Of a stretch of DNA of 16,139 nucleotides, positions 1 to 8,500 are shown piece by piece. The notes under the pieces are model-generated. The model did not search any database. It worked only from the letters and a program-made list of their open reading frames with translations, and was not told where the DNA came from. The stretch comes from Pigoraptor vietnamica. Its lineage: Eukaryota; Opisthokonta; Filasterea. Made by a program: the position numbers and the translations under genes. The stretch is from NCBI GenBank assembly GCA_943704525.1, contig CALSCQ010001799.1:1-16139 (forward strand), given 5' to 3'. Each line of letters opens with the position of its first letter. The stretch's first letter is position 1.

Positions 1-71
1 CCCCCCTTCTCTTATCTTATAGGCTGGACAACACGACACTCGCAGCTAACCGTGGCCCCCTCGCTGTGCAG

Positions 72-1958
72 ATGCACGCCTGCTTGCGCGGACGAATTCC
101 GGGGACGGCTCGCCGTCGGAGTCGTCCCCACCATCATCATCGCAGCCGCCGCTGCAGAGAGCGCCGTCGCACGTGCAGTCCCTTGGCCTGTCACAGCTCG
201 AGCTCTATTCGCAGACGCCCACGCTTCAGCGCTCGTCGACCGATCTCATCACACCGCACTCCGCCCCGCCAACGATTTCTCGAGGGGTCAGCTTCTTTGC
301 GGAGGTGGGATGGCCTCGTTCGCACGCTTGGCGTGTGTTCTTTTCTCTGACAGTGATCGCACTTGGATGTAGCCCGACACGACCGACTCGAGCGACGACG
401 ATGCGCCGCGCAGCACGGGCAAATCGTACGTGTGCCAACAGCCGCATTTCATGAACCACCCGAACAAGAAGTTCACGGTGAGTCCAATCGCCTGCTTGCG
501 CACGGGCACGCATTCGCTGCTTATCCCTACTCGGGTCACGTGCACAGGACGCGCTGGAGACTGTTGAAAAGATGCGGCTGCTCATCAACGACGAGAAGGG
601 AGCCCTTGCCTTTCGCCGCGCGGCGTGCGCAATTGCCGCTCTCGGACGTCCAGTCACACGCATGACGGACGTGGAAGGACTTCCGCACGTCGGCGAGAAA
701 GCCAGGTACGTCTTCGACTCATTGTCGTTATGTCATACTTCGCCGTGCTTACCTGTGCAATGGACCGCGCACAGGCACATTGTACGGGATGTCCTTGCGC
801 AAGGCCACTCGCCCGAGGTCGAGCGCCTGGCCAACTCAGAGCGATTTCGGGTCCTTTCCGCCTTCCGAGACGTTTTTGGATGTGGCGCTGTGTCAGCAAA
901 CCGATGGTGCGTGTGGTTGCTTTTGACTCAAGCAAGTGTCTGCATCATACTCCAATAACTAACGCCGCATTCTTGTTAGGTATGGCCTCGGTCTACGCAA
1001 CGTGCGCGACGTTCTCAACTGCCCTTCCGCCGATCTTGACGAGCGTCAGCGCCGGGGGATCGAGTTTTACGCCGACACGACGCAGAAAATGGGCCGCGGT
1101 GAGATGGAGCGCATTGCGGATGTTGTTCGTGGCGTCATGAGCGAGACTGAGCCCGAAGGATGGTCACTGCTCATCTGCGGTGGCTACCGGCGTGGCAAGC
1201 CCGAATCCAAGGACGTCGATCTCCTCGTGTCGCACACGGACGCCCAGCGCGCCGAGGGTCTTGTGCGTCGCGTCGTGGATGTCATGACCAAGCGAGTGGG
1301 TACAAGTATTGTGAATGCGTGTGGACGTGCGTGCGTGTTGGGGGCGTTGTTCAATGTCAGAACACGTGCGTGTGCGCGTGTATCGACCGCCACTCAATTC
1401 ATCGTGCGCCGCAGGGCATGATCGCATACGCCGAAGTGATCGTGGGCCACAACAACGCCGAGTCCCTTCGCAAGATCCACGACCGCCCCTTCCGCCCGCG
1501 CCGGCGCAGTTCGGGGGACGGCGCTGCCATGACGACGGGCTCGTTTGACCGTCTTGACAAGGTGGTCTTCCTTGTGTGCGTCCCGCATACGCTGCAAAGC
1601 CCCAAAGATCACGCGCGCGCACACAAATGCAATACCCGATGCGTATATATACTTATTCCTTTTCCCCATCCTCTAGGCTTTCATTTTCATGCGACCCCCG
1701 TGGGGCGGCCCCGTCCGTCGCGTGGATCTCGTCGCCTCTCCACCGGACCAGCTGGCGTTTGCGATACTTGGTTGGACGGGGAGCAAGACGTTTCTGCGCT
1801 CGATGCGCCAGTACGCAAAAGACGCGCTCAACCTCAGCCTGTCCAGTCACGGACTCTTCAACGCGGAGGGCGCTTCCGTAGGCTCTGCCGCGACCGAGGA
1901 AGACGTCTTTCGCATGCTGAGACTCGAATATCGGCCGCCGGAAGAGCGGCACTGCTAA
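72..1958 (+). CDS. Family X DNA polymerase, Pol mu/TdT-like (5' partial, 7 exons visible)
   Basis: Gap-filling polymerase expected to act in nuclear end joining. Exons: 72-304, 373-477, 548-705, 775-906, 980-1295, 1415-1573, 1677-1958 (TAA), about 460 aa visible. The first exon is a Ser/Pro-rich linker with no in-frame ATG, so the start, and any BRCT domain, lies upstream. Then come the 8-kDa and fingers regions (373-1050; VFGCGAVSANRWYGLGLRNV is the helix-hairpin-helix and fingers segment). The palm has GGYRRGK at 1179-1199, the metal-binding pair D-V-D at 1212-1220, and the third Asp in RRVDLV at 1725-1727. GWTGSK (1770-1787) is the form found in Pol mu and TdT; Pol lambda has YFTGS. The C-terminus EYRPPEERHC is also family-typical. 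All introns are GT-AG, 68-119 nt. Family membership is near certain; the mu/TdT subtype is inferred from motifs. The acceptor at 71 is the least certain boundary. Confidence 0.9.
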
Positions 1959-2269
1959 TGCGTTCCACACTTCGTCACGGGGACTGAGATAGATATTATC
2001 TTTCGTAACCTTTTGTACATTTTGAGCGTCTGTTCCTTCTATTTATCTATTTATCACTGTCATGTAAAAATGGCACTCTTCGTCAAATAATGAGGCATTT
2101 TATGTACACGCAAGCAGAGGTCCGTCCCCACACACGCAGCTCCCAATGGCCGCACGGCGAGTGCACCCAATCTTAATCGATGCACGTTTCGCCCGCCCAC
2201 AGACAACCGCACGCCGCTCTCACTTGCTCCCATATACGCAAATCGAATAGATAACAGAGTCGCCCACGT
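1959..2269. other. Convergent intergenic gap, 3' ends of Pol X and TraB genes
   Basis: This 311-bp stretch separates two stop codons that face each other. The first half (about 1990-2110) is markedly more AT-rich than the genes and presumably holds the Pol X 3' UTR and poly(A) site. No canonical AATAAA is present; the nearest AT-rich candidate is AAATAATGAGG around 2084-2095. No gene, RNA or repeat was seen. Confidence 0.6.
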
Positions 2270-3511
2270 TCAGCGGAACCGTCGCAAGCGCGTAATGGCA
2301 AACCACGCGCCAATCCCAATCACGCCCGCGCGGAACACTCTATAGAGGAGGCTCGGCTGCGGCGGTGCGGCAGAGGCCGGTTGCAACAGTTCGCCGATGT
2401 CGATGTCCTGATCCCAGTTCCGCACAATGCCCTCGACGTGGCCCATGCCGACGACTGCAACGACGCGGCGGCCAATGGACCGCACCGTGTGTGCGAGAAA
2501 TTGGTCGCGCTCGGAAACGATCGTGCGGAACACGGCGGGATAGTCGCGCGTGAGCTCCGCGAGCGCATCGCCAAGGATATCCCTCTCCTTGAAGCGCTCA
2601 ACGTCCTCCGCCGTGCAACCGGTCGGCATGCGCACAATCGAATACGCAAGCTTCAACTTCTGCCAGCCCGACAGGCACGCGAGCGTTCGCTGGAGCGTGA
2701 CCTGGATGGGTCGGTCGCCCAGTACCACGCGACACCCTTGGAGACGACGCGCCTCGGCAAGAGCCACGCGAAATTCGCGGCCGGGCGTGATGCCGAGATC
2801 CTTCGACAGCTTGGCCGAGAGGGAATAAAGCAACAGTTGCATAACGCCCATCGCACCCCGACCCTGCGTGGAAGCGACGGTAAGTCTGACGCACAAGAGC
2901 TGCTGCAACGTGGGACAAGAGGCGACATTCGCACGCACGCACCTCTCGCAATACTCGCTGCACTTCACTAAAAGAGAATTCGGCGTCCGGGACGTGATCC
3001 TCCGGTGCGGCCAGAATGCTCACGCGACTGTGACAGAGTTCGAGCACGACAACGTCCGGTTTCACGAGGCGAATCGTCTGCAGCGGACAGAGGCGATTAG
3101 ATTAGATTAGATTAGGGTTAGGGTTAGGGTTGCACACATAAATTGCGTGCAGCGTGTGAAGGCAAAAACGAAGATGCATACCTTGGCAACATCCTCACAG
3201 CTCTTATGGCTGAAATGGACCGTGCCCACAATGTACACCTCCTCTCCCGTCGCCTTCCTCAGCACGGTGACTGTCGGCGGGATCGTATCTGCGTCGTCCG
3301 CCTGCTGTTCAGTCAAGTCGCCTCCCTTCGTCTCCTCCAGCGCCGCATGTTCCGGCTGAACTGGCTGCGAGGGCTCTTCCTGTCGTACGAGCGTCGTCTT
3401 ATCAACCACGTCGTCCGAAGGCATATTAATCACCACGTCGCCGGCGTGCGCGTGCGATGCGGGAAAGACAGCCGTTGCGCCGCCCACAGTGTCCATGGCC
3501 GAAGCCGTCAT
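2270..3511 (-). CDS. TraB/TRABD-family membrane protein (3 exons)
   Basis: Exons on the minus strand: 3511-3182, 3077-2943, 2863-2270; 352 aa, close to human TRABD. Both introns are phase 0, GT-AG (104 and 79 nt). An acidic, probably disordered N-terminus (residues 1-80) precedes the domain. Conserved motifs are GTVHFS (96-101), PDVVVLELC (117-125), LGDRPI (203-208), RTIVSERD (268-275) and VGMGH (293-297). The two G-x-x-H motifs and the Glu in ELC match the proposed metal-binding residues of the TraB/Tiki fold. A hydrophobic helix at about 327-346 followed by an Arg-rich tail fits a C-terminal membrane anchor; related plant and animal proteins sit on the mitochondrial outer membrane. The ATG at 3511 was chosen because the upstream open frame has no ATG; a second ATG at 3496 is possible. 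Molecular function in this family is not settled. Confidence 0.93.
3095..3131. repeat. Telomere-like interstitial repeat inside TraB intron 1
   Basis: Read on the plus strand there are four tandem GATTA units (3095-3114) followed directly by two GGGTTA units and a final GGGTT (3115-3131). In the sense of the TraB transcript this is (AACCCT)n then (AATCT)n. It lies 17 to 53 nt before the 3' splice site of TraB intron 1 and supplies several CTAAC/CTAAT branch-point-like words. TTAGGG is the telomere unit of many eukaryotes. Confidence 0.9.
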
Positions 3512-3785
3512 GATTGCGAGCCTACTTAGCTGGCCTTTCGCATGCGAGTGAATGCGACGCAAGACAATGTTAAAGAGAGTATGGATGACGAACCGCAAAT
3601 GGCCAGTGGGCTTCTGAGAGCTCCCCACGGTCCAACTGAACTGTTGAACGAACAGCTGTGTGGCAGCTATTCTTCACAGGCACGTCGTGACAGCAAGATG
3701 CCCCAAACTCCGACGATGGCATCGACTACGTTGCCGCCCCACAACACAGCTGCCCGTGGGCTTGTGCAGCATACCGACGCCGCTC

Positions 3786-3829
3786 TGTGTGTGTGTGTGT
3801 GCGTGTGTGCGTGTGTGTGTGTGTGTGTG
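3786..3829. repeat. (GT)n microsatellite
   Basis: Forty-four bases of strict pyrimidine-purine alternation, nearly pure TG with two TGC interruptions. It lies about 275 bp upstream of the TraB start codon. Such tracts are length-polymorphic and can adopt Z-DNA. Confidence 0.9.
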
Positions 3830-3968
3830 AAGGAGGGCGCAGAACTGGCTGCATCATCACACTCCACTTGCAATCCGACCCTCAAAAATGCGTTATTTGA
3901 CTATGGCTTAACTATTGCGCGCGCCTTTATTACGCCCGAGCGCGGTTGGCCCATTCTCTTTCTCGCAC

Positions 3969-4025
3969 GCCATTGGTCAATGGCCGCCACTTTGGGGCAT
4001 TTTCACCACTGTCACGTGCACGTGA
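3969..4025. promoter_or_regulatory. CCAAT inverted repeat and double E-box palindrome
   Basis: Two perfect dyads lie close together: GCCATTGGTCAATGGC at 3969-3984 (inverted arms of 7 bp with a 2-bp spacer, containing ATTGG, the CCAAT box on the minus strand) and TCACGTGCACGTGA at 4012-4025, a 14-bp palindrome made of two fused CACGTG E-boxes. Placement 460-510 bp upstream of TraB fits a regulatory site. The factor is unknown; bHLH-type binding is inferred from the core only. Confidence 0.5.
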
Positions 4026-4149
4026 TCCGCCGCTTGGCTATGGGGCGCGCCATACAAAATGGGGCAGGGGGCTCGTAATGTGGAACTATTCGAATTTATG
4101 CGGATTATTGTCGCAGAAGTTCAAATAAATACGGTGCGGGTGCGCGGTC

Positions 4150-4177
4150 GGCGGACTTTCTATTAGATTTGTCCGCC
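4150..4177. repeat. Short inverted repeat GGCGGAC / GTCCGCC
   Basis: Seven-base perfect arms at 4150-4156 and 4171-4177 enclose a 14-nt AT-rich loop that contains TATTAGAT. It could be a protein dyad or an RNA hairpin; nothing else supports a role. Confidence 0.4.
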
Positions 4178-5050
4178 ATTTTTACCACCTCAAACGGGTC
4201 GAATTTCAATTTATCCGCGCGGGTCGCAGTGGGTTGGGGGCTGGGGGTTCTGGTGCGGCGTGCATTTTCCCGCCGACACCACCCAAAAACAACCGCTTTT
4301 GTGCGTCCCCAAAAACCCAATCGACGTGACGCTCGCGCAGTGCGGCGCCTTCGAGTGTCCGCGGGTCAGCCTCCAGTCACACACACTCGTGCCCTCAGTT
4401 TGGCCGTGTGCGTGCGCCGTACCACTGATCCGGCGGCGCCCCGATCATAGGGCTGTGTGTTATCGATTGCCGTCAGTCTTTCTCCGACGGTTTTCTTCTT
4501 TGCTCTACTGCTTTGTTGCAAAACGCACTGAATGCGGCCTTCACTCCGTCATGTGCATTATGGTGGCTTCGAGATCTGCTCGCCATGTCACCATCCGTAA
4601 CAGGCAAACCAGGACTCATCTGCCGGCGACGCTTCCCGAAGCCGAATGCAGCCGAACCTCTCGTCCCACAACGACCCTGTCGTCAGTGAATCGTGGGCAG
4701 GGCACACACGGTGGAGATCGGTCGGTGAGCCCAAATTGTTTCGAAGGCGTTCGGCCGTCAGTTTGCCGGGCAGTGAACTGCGTGGCCGGCCGATTTGGCA
4801 CCCAACGAGCCGGCCGGTCAGTGTCGATAAATTACGCGAAGGGGATGACACACAGGATGAGTACCCCTGCAGGTGAGGGGATGTGATCGTTCTCAACAGC
4901 ACGGAGGGGGCGCTCGGAAAAGGTGGAATACTCGCCGCGCTCGGCGGCCGGCAAACGGCAGTGCCTGAAACACGACTGGCAGTACGGCCGGCCGGGCTGA
5001 GCGATGGTACGGGTGGGCGGCACTGGATTGTGGACAAAATGATCAGAAAC

Positions 5051-5056
5051 TATAAA
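5051..5056 (+). promoter_or_regulatory. TATA-like box upstream of WRN-like gene
   Basis: TATAAA followed by GCG, in an otherwise GC-rich stretch. If used, transcription would begin near 5080 and leave a 5' UTR of about 450 nt before the ATG at 5530, which is long; a transcript start nearer the CRE/E-box cluster is equally possible. Confidence 0.3.
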
Positions 5057-5130
5057 GCGTGGTCTTTGTCTGGCGCAGGCATATGCGCCTCGCCGGCATC
5101 CTCTAAACTAGTGTGCTGCTGACACTGAAG

Positions 5131-5160
5131 TTCACTGCAGTCGGAGTGACTGCCGGTGAA
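5131..5160. repeat. Imperfect hairpin TTCACTGCAGTC / GACTGCCGGTGAA
   Basis: The arms 5131-5142 and 5148-5160 pair through TTCAC/GTGAA and GCAGTC/GACTGC, with a small internal bulge and the 5-nt loop GGAGT. It lies between the TATA-like box and the WRN-like start codon, so it may fold in the 5' UTR if the upstream start site is used. Confidence 0.4.
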
Positions 5161-5220
5161 TTTGTAAATCAAGTTGCTCATCTGAAAACGATTAGTCAGA
5201 GCGAGAACGTACCTTGTCTA

Positions 5221-5284
5221 GCTCTTGCAAGAGCCCGCAGTAGGTCGGCTTGAGGTACAATAGCCAGTTCGGTAGCCAGTTCAG
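5221..5284. repeat. 14-bp palindrome and 12-bp tandem repeat
   Basis: GCTCTTGCAAGAGC at 5221-5234 is a perfect palindrome. Twenty-six bases further on, TAGCCAGTTC occurs twice (5261-5270 and 5273-5282) as a 12-bp tandem unit. Both lie in the presumed WRN-like promoter or leader. Confidence 0.5.
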
Positions 5285-5346
5285 TCGCGCAGTGGCGAAA
5301 GCCGCCGTGAAAGAAAAACTGAAACTGAAACAGGGGTCGACCACAA

Positions 5347-5407
5347 TGACGTCATGTCTGTTACACTTTCGCATCACGTGACTGCGCCCTTTCAAAAAGG
5401 CGCCAAT
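5347..5407. promoter_or_regulatory. CRE-like, E-box and CCAAT cluster upstream of WRN-like gene
   Basis: TGACGTCA at 5347-5354 is a perfect CRE/ATF-type palindrome and TCACGTGA at 5374-5381 a perfect E-box palindrome, 27 bp apart. CCAAT follows at 5403-5407 inside GGCGCCAAT, which also resembles an E2F site read on the other strand. The cluster ends about 120 bp before the ATG, the most promoter-like part of the region. Binding factors are inferred from core words only. Confidence 0.45.
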
Positions 5408-5529
5408 CGACGTTTGTGTAAACGAGCGCGGAAACAGAGTCAACTCGTCGCGAGCCCCGTCGATGCGCCACTGCAAAAGGGTGCGGGAAGGAGGGCAGTG
5501 TGAATACGCTGCCTCTGTGGCTGCGCAAT

Positions 5530-8500
5530 ATGGCGGCGATGGAGAGCCAGGACGACGCTTTGCTGTGCGCAGTGGACTTGGACGCAGTGTGGGAAGCGAA
5601 CGTATCCCCAATTCCTGCGTCGACAACAACAACAGCTGCTGGGCCGTGTCAGCCAGGGACACAGAGCACGGATGTCGGCGCCGGTGCGAGGCCTGATGCG
5701 CGCACTTCGCGGAGTGAACGCGGAGCGCGATGCCGATCGCAAAGCGTCAACTACGACGACCTCCAGGGGTGCTTGGCGCTGTTGGACGACGACCCCCTTG
5801 TCCTCTCCCAAGACGTGAAGGCAGATGCAGTGTCAGTGGCAGCCGAGGAGCGAGATCGCACTTTGAAAGACGCGAATGTCGGTGGCGTGCCGGTGGCAGC
5901 CCCTGCGCGCGAACGCACGCCGGAACTTGAAGAATCGGACAGCGATGACTATCCTTGCGAAGCCGAGTGCGATACGTCGTCCTTTGCAGATGCGGCCGGT
6001 CCCATACACGCGACGGCGGCGACGGTTGATCGAAACGTGCGTTCTCCCCCATCGCGCGCAATCACGCATCCCGCCGTCTCACGTGCTCAGACGGCGCCGA
6101 TTCAGCGGACCATGTCGAGCGGCTGGCTCACGTGCCGCCCAGAATCGCCCGCACAGAGGGCAGCAGCCGCAACGACTGTGGTGGCGGACGCCGGTCGGGG
6201 CAACGTGCAGAGTGTGCAGAGTCCCGCAACGCGGCAACTTCCGCGCACGTTCTCGCAGGCCGTCGAGGCACGCGCAGCACGGGCACAGGCTGCGGCGGCC
6301 GCGAGGGATGCGCGGGGCGTGCTCTACTCGTACGCCGATCACCTGTCGCAAGGGTCGGACACGGCGCCGACGGCAGACCACCTGGCGGTGCTGAAGAAGG
6401 AGTTTGGCCACTCGCAATTCAGGGGGTGGGTGTGCCTGATGCTGTGTCGATGCATGCTGTCCAGGCGCTCCCTTCGCTCTTTGGCCGCTCGCCTATCGTC
6501 CTCCCTTTCTCGCTCTCTCACGCCCGCCTCTCACATTTCCCTGTGCGAATCCGCTCTTCAACAGTCTTCAATGGACCGCCATCGACGCGGTTCTCAACAA
6601 GCGAAAGGACGTGTGCTGCGTGTCCGCGACAGGTGCGAATGTGTGCAACGCGCACGCTCACGTTGCCAGCGCGCACGTGTGATTGTATGCACGTATGTGG
6701 TGCCGGCGCTCGCCCCTAAGCAGCTCTGCGCGAATCGCAGGCTCCGGCAAGTCGCTGTGCTACCAGTTCCCCGCCGTGTACGCCGGTGGCACTGCGCTCG
6801 TTGTCTCGCCGCTGATTTCTCTTATGGAAGACCAGACGCGCGCCTTGCTGGCCAACGGAATCCCCGCCGCGTTTCTCGGTGGGTCCAAAGCTCTCGTAAT
6901 GATGAACAGTAACATTCCTAAAGAGAGTCCAGATTGTGTGCGCACCTTCATTACATAGCACCCCATGTTCGGATTAATGTGCCCTCGACCCGCGCTGAAC
7001 GCACTATCGCGTAATGGTGCAGGGTCCGGAAATAAGGACAACAACGAAACAGCCGCAAAGTTGCTGCGGTGGGTGAGCGGCGCGCCTAATTTTTGTGGTG
7101 TACGTTGCACATTTCTGAAGTTTTGTTGTCATGTCGCGCGCAGTGGCGAGTATCGCGTCGTGTATGCGACGCCGGAATACCTCACCAGCGGCGCGCAGGA
7201 ACTCATGGCGTCGTGGGAGCGCAACCAAAGTGCGTGCTGTGCTATTAATTCAAGTATGAGCTCGTGTGTGTAGGCGTGTGCATGAGTCTTTGTACTTCTT
7301 GTGTGTGTTTGCTTTTGCCTGCGGTTTTCCGGCGCCTTTGTTGTCGCACTGACCGCACGTGACTGTGCGCGCGCAGCGTTCTGTCTCATAGCCATCGACG
7401 AAGCGCATTGCGTGTCACAGTGGGGACACGACTTTCGAAGCGCATATCGACAGCTGGGTTGCATCAAGCGAGCTATGCCAACGGTGGGCCGTGTGATACG
7501 CTCTTGTGCCGCGTTGTGACTCGCCCGTTATTGTGTTTTCCATGTGTAAGTGTGTGCGAGTGTGCGCGGTGGATGCAACAAAACAGTTCATTCTTGTCGT
7601 ATGCTCACGTGCCCGTCATCCCAGACGCCCGTGATTGCGCTGACGGCGACGGCGACGGAGGCCGTGCGCAAGGACATATGCGAGTCGCTTGGCCTCCGCA
7701 ATCCGATCGTCGTGTGCTCTTCGTTTGACCGCCCCAACTTGAAATTGGAGGCCACTATCAAGAAGGGCGACGTGAGGATGGATCTCGGTCCCTTGTTTGC
7801 TGGACGGTTCGTCTACTTTGTTTGTGCGATGCGCTGTGCGCATGCATGTGCGTGTGTGTATGTGTGTGTATGTGTGTGTGCGCGCGCGCGTGTTTATGTG
7901 TTTGGCGGTTGTTGCTGTGCGTGTTGAGTCTCTAACTTGTGATTGTGTATGCAGGCCGACCCAGGGGTGGTCTGCGATCGTCTATTGTCCCACCAAGAAG
8001 GAAACCGAGAGGGTGCGTTTCTGGCGATCCTTCATCCGTTTGTAATCGTAACCGAGCCTTCTCACGTTCGATACCTGCTTTGCGCATCCGCAGGTGGCGG
8101 CGGAGCTTTCCCTTATGGGCGTGCGCTGCTGTTATTACCACGCGGGAATGTCCATGCGCGACAGGAAGGAGGCGCACGAGCGGTTCTCGCTTGACCGCGT
8201 CGAATGCTGTGGGTGCCGTGCCGTTTTCGAACTCTGTCGTGCGCGGCGTTGTGTGCGAGTGAGCGTCGAAGTATGATTGCCACTAAGTCGTCCATTCCCG
8301 CGACGACAACTGATTCTAGTCCATGCTCTCTGCGTGTTCGCGTGTGCGCTTGCACTAGGCGTCGCCACGATCGCCTTTGGGATGGGGATCGACAAGAAGG
8401 ACGTGACGCTCGTCGTCCACTACGGCTCCCCTCGCGACATTGAGTCGTATTACCAGGAAATCGGTCGTTGCGGGCGCGACGGGCGACAGGGCCGCTGCGT

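Larger units (their letters stand above)
3512..5529. other. Divergent intergenic region between TraB and WRN-like genes
   Basis: About 2 kb without a convincing gene. It must hold the 5' UTRs and promoters of both flanking genes. Reading it gives: a GT microsatellite (3786-3829); CCAAT and E-box palindromes (3969-4025); a GGCGGAC/GTCCGCC hairpin (4150-4177); a GGCCGGCC-rich patch (4784-4993); TATAAA at 5051-5056; a hairpin at 5131-5160; a 14-bp palindrome and 12-bp tandem repeat (5221-5284); and CRE-like and E-box palindromes at 5347-5381. Open frames here lack family motifs and cross repeats, so they are not annotated. A noncoding RNA or an extra 5' exon cannot be excluded. Confidence 0.55.

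Noticed and set aside
1-71. An additional Pol X exon after the TTATAG at 17-22
   Set aside because: In the frame needed by the next exon there is a TAA at 47-49; the acceptor at 71 is the only consistent one, so this part is read as intron.
226-663. Open frame of 145 codons, minus strand
   Set aside because: Antisense to Pol X exons 1-3; no motif, and the plus-strand exons match the family.
2381-2971. Open frame of 196 codons, plus strand
   Set aside because: Antisense to TraB exons 2 and 3, whose minus-strand frame shows GDRPI, RTIVSERD and GMGH.
3095-3131. Chromosome end or subtelomere
   Set aside because: The array is under 40 bp and lies inside an intron of an intact conserved gene with genes on both sides.
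3512-3628. Upstream extension of TraB by 39 codons
   Set aside because: The frame is open but contains no ATG; starting from GTG is unlikely in a eukaryotic nuclear gene.
3542-4078. Open frame of about 178 codons, plus strand
   Set aside because: It runs straight through the GT microsatellite, giving a Val-Cys repeat, and overlaps the presumed TraB promoter.
4260-4886. Open frame of about 208 codons, plus strand
   Set aside because: No recognisable domain, Arg/Ser/Thr-rich composition of the kind produced by GC-rich noncoding DNA, and it overlaps the GGCCGGCC-rich patch. No conserved motif or coding signal was found.
5316-5331. GAAACTGAAAC resembling a vertebrate interferon response element
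   Set aside because: The interferon pathway is absent outside vertebrates; this is more simply a short CTGAAA repeat.
5500-5529. GTG start for the WRN-like gene
   Set aside because: The first in-frame ATG is at 5530; upstream of 5500 the frame offers no ATG.
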